64,000 bases of DNA, from NCBI GenBank assembly GCA_017792345.1, contig CP051228.1:620001-684000 (forward strand). The letters run 5' to 3'. Shown here piece after piece: positions 54,039-63,723 of this stretch. Each line of letters opens with the position of its first letter. Position 1 is the stretch's first letter. Origin of the DNA: Mesoflavibacter sp. GTDB taxonomy: Bacteria; Pseudomonadota; Alphaproteobacteria; UBA8366; Aestuariispiraceae. A program made the position numbers and the translations under genes. The notes under the pieces are model-generated. The model was not told the origin of the DNA. It saw nothing but the letters and a program-made list of their open reading frames with translations, and did not search any database.

Positions 54039-54986
54039 TCACATCGCCTTCGTAAGCTTGCCGCCGGCATGGGCGGAAATGTCGTCGACGATCAGATTGA
54101 TGCCGACCGTCAGCGTCGCGATGGCCAGGGCCGGTGCGACGACGGGGAGCAGAGACGCGCCGTAGGTCTGGAAGGCGCCCAGATTCTCACGAACCATCAG
54201 GCCCCAATCCGCTTGCGGCGGCTGCACCCCCATGCCGAGGAAGCTGAGACTGGAAATGAACAGGATGACGTAGATCAGCCGCAGACCGAAATCCGAGATC
54301 AGCGGCATCGCGGCGTTGGGCCAGATTTCCTTGGTGACGATCCACCAGATGCCCTCACCCCGCACCTTGGCGGCTTCGACATAGTCCATGACCATGATTT
54401 CCATGCCGATGGCGCGGGCCAGACGATAGACGATGGTCATATAGATCAGCCCCGCCGTCACGATGAGGACGGGAATGGACGAGCCGACGGCGGTCACGAC
54501 GACCAGCCCAAGCATGATCGTTGGCAGACTGATGAAGGCGTCGTTTATTCGGCTGACGATCATGTCGACCCAAGGCCCCGCCACCGCCGCGCCGATCCCC
54601 AGGACAACGCCCAAGAAATAGGCCAGAACGGTCCCGGCAAAGGCGATCCCGATGGTCCGCCCGGCGCCGTACATGATGCGCGACATCACATCGCGATCTT
54701 CGACATCGGTGCCCAGGAAGGCCCCTTCCTTGGGTGCCTGATACTCGCTGTAATCGTCCGGGAAGGGCAGGTCGTTCTCGTGATACGGCGCCAAGAAGGG
54801 GCCGAATACGCCGATGAAGACCCAGAAGCTGACGATAATTGCGCCGATCCAACCCGATACGGACAGTTTGAACCGGGCCGACGGGGCAGCGTCCTGAAGT
54901 TCCTCGAAAGCGATCTCCTCGCTTTCGAACGGCCGGACATAGTGCTCACCGTGCCCGGCTTTCTTGTCGGTCGTGAAATCGCTCAT
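54039..54986 (-). CDS. Peptide-type ABC importer permease, DppC type
   Basis: This 315-aa permease has a cytoplasmic N-terminus of about 45 residues, then about six helices. The FLGTDVEDRDVMSRIMYGAGRT block and the EAA loop around MDYVEAAKVRGEGIWWIVTKEIWPN are diagnostic. It overlaps the DppB-type permease gene by 4 bp. Confidence 0.93.
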   Translation of the reverse strand: MSDFTTDKKAGHGEHYVRPFESEEIAFEELQDAAPSARFKLSVSGWIGAIIVSFWVFIGVFGPFLAPYHENDLPFPDDYSEYQAPKEGAFLGTDVEDRDVMSRIMYGAGRTIGIAFAGTVLAYFLGVVLGIGAAVAGPWVDMIVSRINDAFISLPTIMLGLVVVTAVGSSIPVLIVTAGLIYMTIVYRLARAIGMEIMVMDYVEAAKVRGEGIWWIVTKEIWPNAAMPLISDFGLRLIYVILFISSLSFLGMGVQPPQADWGLMVRENLGAFQTYGASLLPVVAPALAIATLTVGINLIVDDISAHAGGKLTKAM

Positions 54987-55951
54987 TTCGGGTGCCTCAG
55001 GCGCGGGTTGGAAACAATCGACGCGATGTCGGCAATCAGCATCAGGATCACGTAGGTGGCGCAGAACAGCATCCCGATGCTTTGCACCAGGATGAAATCG
55101 CGTTGCTGCACGCCCTGGACCATGAAGGTGGCCAGGCCGTTATAGGCGAAATACACCTCGATCACGACGACGCCGGAAACCAGATAGGCCAGGTTCAGGG
55201 CGATCACGTTGACGATGGGGCCGATGGCGTTCAGCAGCGCGTGGCGCAGGATGATGCGCTTGCGCGGCACCCCTTTCAGGATCGCCATCTCGATATAGGG
55301 GGAACTCATCACATTCAGCACCGCCGCGCGGGTCATTCGGATGACCTGAGAGGCGATGACAAAACATAAGGTCGCGATGGGCAGGGCGTAATGGCCGACC
55401 AATTCGAACACACCCATATCCTGTGTGTTGCCGATCACGACGACATTCGCCAGTTGGAACCCGAAAACCGCATCCCAGGCGAAGACGAAAATCAGCACCA
55501 TCAGGGTCGCGGTGAAGAAATCCGGCACCGCGACCAGCGAAACCGACACGAAGGTCAGGATGCGGTCGTAAAGGGTACTGGGGAACATCGCGGCCATGAT
55601 GCCCAGAAACAGGGATAGCGGGATGCCGATGGCGGCGGTCAGCACGCTGACGGTCACCGTCGACTGATAGCGGTCGCCGATCGATTCCGAGATCGACCGG
55701 TCGCCGGCCAGGGACTTGCCCAGATCGCCCTGCAGGAAATTCGTCGCCCAGTTCATGTATTGAACCGCCAGCGGTTTATCGAGGCCCAGCTCGGCGCGCA
55801 ACGCCGCCTTGTTGGCCTCCGTCGCCGACTGGCCGAGCCGGATTTCCGCGGCGTCGCCAGGCAACCATTGCGTACAGATGAAGATGATTAACGACACGGC
55901 AAAGACCGTGACCACGCCAATCAACAAGCGTTGAACGATGAGCGACAGCAT
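54983..55951 (-). CDS. Peptide-type ABC importer permease, DppB type
   Basis: This 322-aa permease contains the FICTQWLPGDAAEIRLG N-terminal family block and the EAA loop SSPYIEMAILKGVPRKRIILRHALLNA. GGGGGAG precedes the ATG. It is the first membrane gene after binding-protein B. Confidence 0.93.
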   Translation of the reverse strand: MLSLIVQRLLIGVVTVFAVSLIIFICTQWLPGDAAEIRLGQSATEANKAALRAELGLDKPLAVQYMNWATNFLQGDLGKSLAGDRSISESIGDRYQSTVTVSVLTAAIGIPLSLFLGIMAAMFPSTLYDRILTFVSVSLVAVPDFFTATLMVLIFVFAWDAVFGFQLANVVVIGNTQDMGVFELVGHYALPIATLCFVIASQVIRMTRAAVLNVMSSPYIEMAILKGVPRKRIILRHALLNAIGPIVNVIALNLAYLVSGVVVIEVYFAYNGLATFMVQGVQQRDFILVQSIGMLFCATYVILMLIADIASIVSNPRLRHPK

Positions 55952-56045
55952 CGGCTCCCCCTTGGTCCGCCCCAGGATAACCGTCAGGTAAAGGGCACAA
56001 TCGCCGCCAGAAACTTGAGAATGCTTCTTGTTTTATCCGCGGCTT

Positions 56046-56072
56046 GCGGGCCGCCCTCCCAAGGCGGCCCGC
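56046..56072. terminator. GC-rich hairpin after binding-protein B gene
   Basis: GCGGGCCGCC pairs perfectly with GGCGGCCCGC across CTCCCAA, 13 bp after the stop of the binding-protein gene. No T-run follows. In this position such hairpins often protect the binding-protein mRNA and reduce read-through into the permease genes, giving excess binding protein. Confidence 0.5.
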
Positions 56073-56084
56073 TGGCGACAGGCT

Positions 56085-57713
56085 TTACGCGTCGTCGCGC
56101 CACAGATACTGCGGGCACTCCGCCCCGCCGAACGCGTTCAGCGGCACGTAGGTGAGGCCCTTCACATGGGTCCGGACCGCGTCGACATAGTTGCGGTAGA
56201 CCGGCGTAATCGACCCGCCATCCTCATGGATCAAGGTCTGCAGATCGCAATACATCTGCTTACGCTTGGCGGCATCGGTGACCGACCGGACTTCGACCAG
56301 AAGCTTGTCGAACTGTTCGCTCTTCCAATAGGTCTCGTTCCAGTTCGCTTTGCTCTCATAGGCCAGCGTCAGCATGATGTTGGCCGTCGGACGCATGTTC
56401 CAGGACACGGCGCAGATGGCTTCCTTCAGCCACACGGCGCTCCAGTAACCATCCGTCGTCACCTTCTTCAGGTCGATATTCATGCCGATCTTGCTGGCTT
56501 CACGCTGCAGATAGGTCCCCATCTCGACGCAGCCCGGCGCCACTTCGGCGGTGATGACCGGGATCGGGGTGTTTCCGATACCGGACTTTTCGAAGTGGAA
56601 CTTGGCCTGATCCGGGTCCATCGGACGCTGCGGGATGTCGGCGCAATGGTCGAAATAGGCCGGTCCGATCGGATGGTCGTTCCCGACCGAGGCCTGACCT
56701 TTGAATACGCCCTTCACCAGACGCTCGCGATCCATCAGCAGCTGCATGGCACGAACCAGATCGCGGTTGCCGGACATGTCCATGTCCTGACGGCAGGCGA
56801 AGGTGATGTAGGCCGAAGACGGCGTCGACCAGACTTCCGTGCCGGAATCCTGTTCGATCTGTTCGATCGATTTCGGCGGCAGGTTGGCCATGATGTCGAT
56901 ATCGCCGGCCAGCAGCGCGCTGACACGGGCAACCGAGTCGCCGATGCCCAGCGATTCGATCTCGTCCAGGTACGGACCGTTTTCTTCGTGATAGTTTTCG
57001 TTCCGCTGAACGACGCAGCGCACGCCCGGCTTGAACTCCGCGACCTTGAACGGCCCGGTGCCCGGCGCCGCCGAGAAATCGGTCTGGCCGTCCGGAATGA
57101 TCTTGGACTGGAACAGGCCCAGAATGGCCGGAAGATCCGCGTTCGGCGTCTTCAGGATGGCCTTGACCTCATGGTCGTTGACCTTCTGCCAGCTTTCCAC
57201 GCCTTCGTAGAGGGAGTTCACGACCGATTTGGAATCCGCGCCCAAATGGCGGTTCATCGTGTAGACAACGTCGTCCGCGTTGAAGGACTTGCCGTTGTGC
57301 CACTCGACACCCTTCTTCAGCTTGAAGGTCCATTCCGACGCATCGGCGTTCGGCAGAATTTCTTCGGCCAGTTCCGGTGCATAGGACAAGTCCTTTTGCA
57401 TCCGCACCAGGCCGTTATAGACCATGCGGCTGCGGATATAGTCGATCGACGCCGTCATCGCGGCCGGGTCCAGCGTATCCGCCGGCCCGTGCTGGTCGCT
57501 GGAAATCACCATGCGGCCACCCTTTTTCGGGGTGTTGGCCCAGGCTTCCTTGGCCCCGCCGAAGACGGAACCCGCCGCCGCCGCCGTCGCGCCGGCCGCC
57601 ATCATCCAGGCCATGACCTCACGACGGTTCGCGCCCTTCTTGACCATTTCGACGACGGTCGCGCGATCCCGGTCACTCAAGCCCTCGAAATTCGGTTCGT
57701 TCAGTTTACGCAT
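56085..57713 (-). CDS. ABC importer substrate-binding protein B (SBP_bac_5, Tat-exported)
   Basis: This 542-aa binding protein has a long N-terminus before the twin-arginine signal (about residues 29-59; NRREVMAWMMAAGATAAAAG, cut probably after EAWA). Family blocks include SEWTFKLKKGVEWHNGKSF and VGNDHPIGPAYF, shared with binding protein A, so the two are paralogues. It is the first gene of the importer set and lies downstream of a 430-bp gap from the GlxA regulator. Confidence 0.9.
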   Translation of the reverse strand: MRKLNEPNFEGLSDRDRATVVEMVKKGANRREVMAWMMAAGATAAAAGSVFGGAKEAWANTPKKGGRMVISSDQHGPADTLDPAAMTASIDYIRSRMVYNGLVRMQKDLSYAPELAEEILPNADASEWTFKLKKGVEWHNGKSFNADDVVYTMNRHLGADSKSVVNSLYEGVESWQKVNDHEVKAILKTPNADLPAILGLFQSKIIPDGQTDFSAAPGTGPFKVAEFKPGVRCVVQRNENYHEENGPYLDEIESLGIGDSVARVSALLAGDIDIMANLPPKSIEQIEQDSGTEVWSTPSSAYITFACRQDMDMSGNRDLVRAMQLLMDRERLVKGVFKGQASVGNDHPIGPAYFDHCADIPQRPMDPDQAKFHFEKSGIGNTPIPVITAEVAPGCVEMGTYLQREASKIGMNIDLKKVTTDGYWSAVWLKEAICAVSWNMRPTANIMLTLAYESKANWNETYWKSEQFDKLLVEVRSVTDAAKRKQMYCDLQTLIHEDGGSITPVYRNYVDAVRTHVKGLTYVPLNAFGGAECPQYLWRDDA

Positions 57714-58143
57714 CGAAGTTACGCCTCCTTGTTCGAATTGGCCCCCTGCGGGCCGTTTGAAGCCTGTTTCGGCTATTCTTTAAACGCGTCGTCACACTTT
57801 CCCATTCGCCGGCGGCACCGGATGTCCGGTCCGCTTCGTTCTTACCTCTAAGCCTATCAACCTATTCGGAATTGCCTGTGAACCGATGACACGAAGGACG
57901 GCCCCGCGCCGGATGGCACGCTGTGCGTGGACAGCTGTCGGTACGCGCTGGTTCTCCGTCTCCCCGTTGCTTTCCGGGGTCGTAGCGCCCCGTGATAAGC
58001 CCATCGGAAAACCGCATGGAAATCCAGTCATGCGATACATCGTCTCCCAAGCGACTTCGGTAAGCTTGGAAGAAATCAGGGGCGTCGTATGCCGTAAAAC
58101 CCGCAAAAATTATACATTAATCCGCACAATGCGACATTGCAGA
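57714..58143. other. 430-bp intergenic stretch upstream of the second importer operon
   Basis: No gene or RNA is recognisable. An AT-rich part near 58090-58140 and the region before 57713 probably hold the promoter of the binding-protein gene. I find no repeat of the Zur or TCAG-N4-CTGA sites here. Confidence 0.5.
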
Positions 58144-59151
58144 CTATCGCGCCGCCTTTGACCGATCCAACATCCGTTGCCGATACTGGCGCGGGGAAAC
58201 CCCAAACTGGGTGCGATAGGCACGTGCGAAACTGGAACTATCCGAAAAGCCGCAAGCGACCGCGATCTCGCTGATCCTCAATCCCGATCCTTCCAGCAGA
58301 TCGCGGGCGCGGCGGAACCGCAGGCTGCGGTAGTAATGCATTGTCGTCTGCCCGACAGCGCGTTTGAAGGCGCGCTCCAGCGTGTCGACGGATACGCCGA
58401 CGCGGTCGGCCAGGTCTTCTGCGGACAGGGGTTCTTCGACATTCTGTTCCATGTCGACGATGGTCTGAAGGACACGCCCGTCCCTCACCCCCGTCCGCAA
58501 TCGGATGGACAGAAGCTCCGGCTGATCGGCGGTGCGGATGCGGCTGTGCAGGAACCATTCCGACACAGCCAATGCCAGATCCGGCCCGTAATCCGCTTCA
58601 ATAATGGCCAGCATCATATCCAAAGTGCTGACCCCGCCCGCCGCGCTGAACCGATCGCGGTCGATGACGAACAGATCGCGGCTGCATTCGATATGTGGGA
58701 ACGCTTCCCGGAAGGAGGATTGCACCCGCCAATGCAGGGTGCAGCGATAGCCGTCCAGCAATCCCGCACGCGCCAGGAAAAAGGCCCCGTCCGACACCGC
58801 CCCGATAGTCGCACCGCGCCGCAATTCGCGCCGAATCCAACTATAGGCGGATTGGGAATTGTATTCATGGGCATCGACACCGGACACGACCACCAGACGG
58901 TCGACCGACGGCGCGTCCTCCGCAACGCTGTCGACGACGATGCCCAGGCCGCTGGACGATTTCGGGATCCGGCCGAAGGGCGACACCGTAATCCATTCGT
59001 AAAGCGGCAGGCCCGTAACCGTGTTGGCGGCGCGTAAAGGCTCGATCAGCGACGAATAGGCCAGCATCGGAAAATTCGGCAGCACCAGAATGCCCCAGCG
59101 CCGGGTGCGCGGGTTCTCGATATGCACATCGGGCATCTCGACATTGCGCAT
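58144..59151 (-). CDS. GlxA-family AraC-type regulator
   Basis: This 335-aa regulator has an N-terminal DJ-1/PfpI-like domain (about 15-195; the nucleophile position reads SDGAFFLARAGLL, without the Cys of true DJ-1 peptidases) and a C-terminal AraC HTH pair (about 225-325). It resembles GbdR/CdhR regulators of quaternary-amine catabolism, but the ligand cannot be read. It lies 11 bp after the aminotransferase gene. With the peptide-type importer downstream, it may regulate uptake and use of one amine or amino-acid derivative (inference). Confidence 0.88.
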   Translation of the reverse strand: MRNVEMPDVHIENPRTRRWGILVLPNFPMLAYSSLIEPLRAANTVTGLPLYEWITVSPFGRIPKSSSGLGIVVDSVAEDAPSVDRLVVVSGVDAHEYNSQSAYSWIRRELRRGATIGAVSDGAFFLARAGLLDGYRCTLHWRVQSSFREAFPHIECSRDLFVIDRDRFSAAGGVSTLDMMLAIIEADYGPDLALAVSEWFLHSRIRTADQPELLSIRLRTGVRDGRVLQTIVDMEQNVEEPLSAEDLADRVGVSVDTLERAFKRAVGQTTMHYYRSLRFRRARDLLEGSGLRISEIAVACGFSDSSSFARAYRTQFGVSPRQYRQRMLDRSKAAR

Positions 59152-59162
59152 GGACCGCTCCG

Positions 59163-60329
59163 CTAGAGTTCTAGGCGCGCACCCAGGGCCGCAATCCCGG
59201 CCTCGTCAACATTGGCGAAGGCGGCGCGCAGGAAGCGTTCCTGTCCCTCACCGAAGATTGGCCCGGGCAGGACAAAGATGGATTTTTCGCGGACCAGGGC
59301 CCGTGCCACCTCCGCCGCGCCCTTATCCGCGTGGGGATGTTCCAGATAGGCGAAAAACGCCCCGCGCGAGATCAGGCGATACCCGCCCGGATCGTCCGCG
59401 AAGGCGGCATCCAGCGCCACGACACGGGCCGACATTTCGTCCCGCCTGGCAAGTTTCCACTGGTCCAACCGGTCCAGACCGTAGAGTGCCGCCAACTGAC
59501 CGATATGGCTGGGACAGATCGTGACCGTGTCGGCAATCTTGCCGATCGCGCCAATGATGGCCGGCCCCGCCGTGAGCGCGCCGACGCGATAGCCGGTCAG
59601 GCTGTAGACTTTCGAGAAGCTGTAGAGATGAACGAAACCCTCGCGCCAGTCCGACGACTGGAACAGGCGATGCGGCGGCGCGCCATCGTCCAAGAAATCG
59701 CGGTAGGTCTCGTCGACCAGCAGGGCAATGCCATGGCGCAGGGCCAGTTCGTGGAACGCGTCAAGCAGATCGGGAGAATAAATCGTGCCTGTCGGATTGT
59801 TCGGCGTAACCAGCAGAATGGCACGGGTCTTCGCGCCGATCAGCCGTTCCGCGTCCTGCGGGTCGGGCAGCATCCCGGACGGGCCCGGTCGGCAGGGCAG
59901 CGGCACCGTCCGGATTCCCTGCATCCGGCACCACATCTCGTGATTAAAATAGCAGGGCTGCGGCACGATGATTTCGTCGCCCGGCCCTGCCAGCGCCAGC
60001 ATGGCCATACAGAAGGCATGGTTCCCACCGGCCGTGATCGCGACATCCGCGCTGTCGACCGTCGCACCGTAATCGCGCGACAAGGTCTGGGCCAACCGGT
60101 CACGCAGGGGCTGAATCCCCAGGATCGGCGTATAAAAGGCGGTCTCCGGGTTCAGCGCCGCCTGGGCCATCGCCTGCATCAGCGACTCATCGGGCGGATA
60201 GCTGGGCACCGCCTGCGCCAAGTTCAGAAGCGGCCGCTCCGGTGTCGGCCGCGCCTCGCTGAGCCATGCCATCGCTTCCGGGATCGGCGGTTCCGCCGTC
60301 GCGGCGATGTTGGGATTTATCTGGACCAT
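59163..60329 (-). CDS. Class I/II PLP-dependent aminotransferase
   Basis: This 388-aa fold-type I aminotransferase has TPNNPTGTIYS (Asn-Pro substrate region), LLVDETYRDF with the cofactor Asp, the PLP Lys in SFSKVYSLTGYRVG and a final Arg region. GAGGGCGGA precedes the ATG at 60329; an in-frame start at 60464 would overlap the neighbouring gene on a non-conserved stretch. The substrate is unknown. It is the first gene of a pair with the GlxA regulator. Confidence 0.9.
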   Translation of the reverse strand: MVQINPNIAATAEPPIPEAMAWLSEARPTPERPLLNLAQAVPSYPPDESLMQAMAQAALNPETAFYTPILGIQPLRDRLAQTLSRDYGATVDSADVAITAGGNHAFCMAMLALAGPGDEIIVPQPCYFNHEMWCRMQGIRTVPLPCRPGPSGMLPDPQDAERLIGAKTRAILLVTPNNPTGTIYSPDLLDAFHELALRHGIALLVDETYRDFLDDGAPPHRLFQSSDWREGFVHLYSFSKVYSLTGYRVGALTAGPAIIGAIGKIADTVTICPSHIGQLAALYGLDRLDQWKLARRDEMSARVVALDAAFADDPGGYRLISRGAFFAYLEHPHADKGAAEVARALVREKSIFVLPGPIFGEGQERFLRAAFANVDEAGIAALGARLEL

Positions 60330-60370
60330 TCCGCCCTCTTGTCGCGTCGCATTCGGCGCAGAGTGGCGTG

Positions 60371-61627
60371 TCACGAAGTCCCCCGCAAGCGCGCCGACGC
60401 GGCCAAGGCACAGCGCCCCAAAAGGACGGTCAGGATCAGCACGGACATCCACCAGGATTGCCATGCGCCATAGCTGACACAGGCGATGGCCAGATAGGTG
60501 GCCATCATGCCGAATGCCATGGCCCGGCCCCGGGCCGATTGCAGCCGCACGCCCCCCGCCACACCGGCGGCCAGCAGGATCAACGCCGCCGCCGCACCCG
60601 GCAGCCCCAGTTCCAATCGGACCTGAAGCGCCATGTTATGCGGATGCAACGGCATGTTCTGACCCCGGCTCCAAACCTTCGGCGTCAGATCGTCGACCGC
60701 GAAACGGGTCAAGCGGGACGGCGTTTCCGAGATGCCTTTCGACCCGTCCGGCATTGCCCGTGCCGAGTCCAAACCCCAGCCCAGAACCGGCTTTTCGGCG
60801 ATCCGGGCGGCGGCAAAATCGGCGATCAATACCCGATGCTGCAAACTGGTCGACGCGCGGGTCGCGTCCAAGAGTGGCTTCAAATCGCCGTTGTGGAGCA
60901 GAGACGGCGCGGCGAACATCAGGAACCCGACGGTCAACAGAACCAACCCACCGACAAGCCTTGGCGTCCAGTAGGCCAGCGTGGCTGCGGCCGACCCGGC
61001 GGCCAGGGCCAGCAGCGCCGTTTCATGACCGGAAATCGCAACCCCGGCCGCGGTGACGCCTGCGGGCGCCCAGATCGCCAGCCCGGCGTTCCGGCCGCGC
61101 GCCGACAGCGCCAGCAGGGCGAGCGGGAAGAAGATCAGGGCCAGGAACACCGCGGGCGCCTTGTGCAGGTTTGCGCGGATGAAGACGGCCTCCAGCTCCC
61201 CCGCGTCGGCGGGCACGAACAGATCGGCCAAGGCACCGACCAGGCTGTTCTCGGCCAAGGCCAAGGCGACCGCCGTCGCACCCAGCGCGAGGCCGATCAG
61301 AACCGTCACCGCGCCACGTCCCGACAGTGGCAGACAGAGCGCGATCCCGCCTGCCAGGGCGAACAGGGTGATTTTGCCTGCCCGTTCCGCCAATTCCAGC
61401 GGCCCTGCGAGGCCCCAGAAGGCCGCGGCCCAGACCGTGGCCGCGAACAAGGCGAGGGCGATCAGAACCGGGGCCGCCTCCGACGCTTTTGCCAGCGCCC
61501 GCCGCCGCAGCAACAGGACCGGAATCAACACGCCCGCCAACGCCGCCGGCGTTGCGAAATTCGGCTCTGCCGCGACAGCGATCAATCCGGCGGCAACGAA
61601 AAGGACGACCAGGGCGGCGGGTATCAC
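60371..61627 (-). CDS. O-antigen ligase/Wzy-like polytopic membrane protein
   Basis: This 418-aa protein has about 11-12 membrane helices and one large periplasmic loop (about 255-330). The loop contains PVLGWGLDSARAM and HPHNMALQVRLELG, the Wzy_C hallmark (H-P-H-N). It would polymerise or ligate a surface polysaccharide. Its start overlaps the stop of the succinate-dehydrogenase-like flavoprotein gene by 4 bp, an odd pairing with a respiratory enzyme and possibly just compact packing. Confidence 0.85.
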   Translation of the reverse strand: MIPAALVVLFVAAGLIAVAAEPNFATPAALAGVLIPVLLLRRRALAKASEAAPVLIALALFAATVWAAAFWGLAGPLELAERAGKITLFALAGGIALCLPLSGRGAVTVLIGLALGATAVALALAENSLVGALADLFVPADAGELEAVFIRANLHKAPAVFLALIFFPLALLALSARGRNAGLAIWAPAGVTAAGVAISGHETALLALAAGSAAATLAYWTPRLVGGLVLLTVGFLMFAAPSLLHNGDLKPLLDATRASTSLQHRVLIADFAAARIAEKPVLGWGLDSARAMPDGSKGISETPSRLTRFAVDDLTPKVWSRGQNMPLHPHNMALQVRLELGLPGAAAALILLAAGVAGGVRLQSARGRAMAFGMMATYLAIACVSYGAWQSWWMSVLILTVLLGRCALAASARLRGTS

Positions 61628-63372
61628 GGCGCGTCGCCCCCCAAAACTTCATCCTCGATCAGGCTTTCCCCCGGCCGGACCCTTGTGAAGGCGACCGGCA
61701 CCCGTTCCAGGCTGGGCGCCGCCCCGTCCGGCGCGCGGATACGGGTATAGGCGGAAGCCAGAAGGTCGCCCGTTTCCGGATAATCTTCCCGGAAATGGGC
61801 GCCCCGGCTGTCATCCCGGTCCAGGGCGGCCGTGGCAATCACCGTCGACACGGCCAGCAAACTGTCCAGATTCAGCCAGTCCTGCCAGGTCAGATTGAAA
61901 GCGCGATCGCCATCGGCCAGACCGGCGTTGGCCAGTGCGCCGGACAGGTCGGCGATCCGTGACAGCCCACGGCGCAGGCCATCGGCGGTGCGCATGACAC
62001 CGACATCGTCCCACATGCATTTCGCCAGAGCGTCGCGCAAATCGGCCAATCCCGCGCCGCGCGGCAAGCCGAAAGGCCGTTCCGCCCGCTCGATGGCGGC
62101 GTCGATGGCGGCCGGATCTGGGTCCGCCGGCGATTTCCGCCGTGACGCATACCGCGCCATGCTTTCGCCCGCGATCCCGCCGAACACGGTTGAATTGGCG
62201 ACGCCATTGCCGCCCAGGCGGTTCGCGCCATGGACGCCGCCGCAATCCTCCCCGGCGGCATAGAGGCCGGGCAGTTCGGTCGAACCGTCGGGATCGAATT
62301 CGACACCGCCCATCATGTAATGGGCCGTCGGCACGACCTCTACCCGGTCGCCCGCCAGATCGAAACCGCAATCGGCGCAACGCTTGACCATGCCGGGAAA
62401 CTGGGCCGCGACCTTGTCCGGTCCCAGATGCTTCATTTCAATGTAGACGCCGCCCATCGGTCCGGTCCGTCCGGCGCGCATTTCGGCATAGATGCCCCGG
62501 CTGACCACATCGCGCGTGGCGCGCTCTCCGCGGGGATCGTAATCCGCCATGAAACGACGGCCCGCCCCGTCCAGCAGGTAGCCCCCGGCCCCGCGCAATC
62601 CTTCTTCCAGGACGGTGCCGGTCATCCTCGTATCCGGCCCGCCCAGAAGGCCGGTCGGATGGAACTGCACCATTTCCATGTCGCGCAGCGGCAGGCCGAG
62701 ACGCAGCGCCATGGCCAGCCCGTCGCAGGATTTGTCGCCCGACGGCGTGTGGTACTTGTACATCGTCGGCCCGGCACCGGTGCCCAGCAGCACCGTCTTC
62801 GCCCGGACCATCCGATAGGTCCCGGTGCGGATGTCCAAAAGCAGCGCCCCGGCAATGCCCGACCCGTCCTTCGCCGGGATCAGGTCGATGGCGCGATGGT
62901 CCTCCAGCCGCCGGACAGGCCGCGCCATGACCTGTTCCATCAACCGGTTGATGATTTCGATGCCGGTCAGATCGCCCTTGTGAACCGTTCGGTCGAATGT
63001 CTGTCCGGCGAAGGCCTTGTGGTGCAGGCTGCCGTCGCGGTTGCGGTCAAAGAAGCAACCGATCTCGTTCTCCAGCTCCTGCACCCGCTCAACCGCGAAC
63101 AGGCATAGCGCCCAGGCCAGATCCTGGCGCGGCAGCCATTTGCCGCCTTCGATCGTATCCATGAAATGGCGTTCGACGGAATCGCCGGGGGCCAGCGCCA
63201 CGTTATAGCCGCCCTGAACCATGCGGGTGCAGCCGCATTTGCCCAGCAATCCCTTGACCGCGATGGTCACGTCCAGGTCGGGATCGGTCTGCAGGGCGTG
63301 CAGGGCGGCGAACAGACCGGCCCCGCCGGAGCCGAGGATCAGGATATCGGTGTCGACCGTATCGATCCGCAT
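61624..63372 (-). CDS. Succinate dehydrogenase/fumarate reductase-family flavoprotein
   Basis: This 582-aa flavoprotein has N-terminal FAD glycines (ILGSGGAGLFAALHA), a QFHPTG block, an HPTAHYMMGG-like segment (VVPTAHYMMGGVEF) and a C-terminal FAD_binding_2/SDH C-domain. The region that carries the covalent-FAD His in SdhA reads GKCGCTRMVQGG, with no His, so FAD is probably bound non-covalently. It follows two membrane-anchor genes without an iron-sulfur gene between. It could be a variant fumarate reductase or succinate dehydrogenase, or an oxidase of another dicarboxylate. Confidence 0.88.
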   Translation of the reverse strand: MRIDTVDTDILILGSGGAGLFAALHALQTDPDLDVTIAVKGLLGKCGCTRMVQGGYNVALAPGDSVERHFMDTIEGGKWLPRQDLAWALCLFAVERVQELENEIGCFFDRNRDGSLHHKAFAGQTFDRTVHKGDLTGIEIINRLMEQVMARPVRRLEDHRAIDLIPAKDGSGIAGALLLDIRTGTYRMVRAKTVLLGTGAGPTMYKYHTPSGDKSCDGLAMALRLGLPLRDMEMVQFHPTGLLGGPDTRMTGTVLEEGLRGAGGYLLDGAGRRFMADYDPRGERATRDVVSRGIYAEMRAGRTGPMGGVYIEMKHLGPDKVAAQFPGMVKRCADCGFDLAGDRVEVVPTAHYMMGGVEFDPDGSTELPGLYAAGEDCGGVHGANRLGGNGVANSTVFGGIAGESMARYASRRKSPADPDPAAIDAAIERAERPFGLPRGAGLADLRDALAKCMWDDVGVMRTADGLRRGLSRIADLSGALANAGLADGDRAFNLTWQDWLNLDSLLAVSTVIATAALDRDDSRGAHFREDYPETGDLLASAYTRIRAPDGAAPSLERVPVAFTRVRPGESLIEDEVLGGDAP

Positions 63373-63723
63373 TCAAACCACCCCCAGCATGGCGAGGGTC
63401 CCGACCGCCAGCGCCAGGATCAGCCCCGGAAGGATCCAGCCGCGCCGGTCGGCCCCGCGACCGCGCCAGGGCCGCAATTCCAACATCAGAAGACGCAGCC
63501 CGAAAATCAGATGGGCGCAGACCAGCACCAGCAGCAGCCATTCCATCGCCTTGACCACGGGATGCGCGGTAAAGGCCAGGACGGAATCCAGCGCCGCCTC
63601 CCCCGACAGCACTTCGGCCAGCACGATGAAATGCAGCGGCAGAAATACCGCCAGACCGATGCCCGAGATGCGATGGCCCAGGAAAGCGAGATAGGCCCGG
63701 TCCCGTCTGTGCCGGGCGATCAT
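63373..63723 (-). CDS. Succinate dehydrogenase/fumarate reductase cytochrome b-type anchor, SdhC-like
   Basis: This 116-aa membrane protein has three helices. LAFLGHRISGIGLAVFLPLHF contains the heme/quinone-region H-R-x-S-G motif and a His ligand candidate, with another His in VCAHLIFGLR. The ATG at 63723 overlaps the preceding gene's stop by 4 bp. It directly abuts the flavoprotein gene. Confidence 0.88.
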   Translation of the reverse strand: MIARHRRDRAYLAFLGHRISGIGLAVFLPLHFIVLAEVLSGEAALDSVLAFTAHPVVKAMEWLLLVLVCAHLIFGLRLLMLELRPWRGRGADRRGWILPGLILALAVGTLAMLGVV

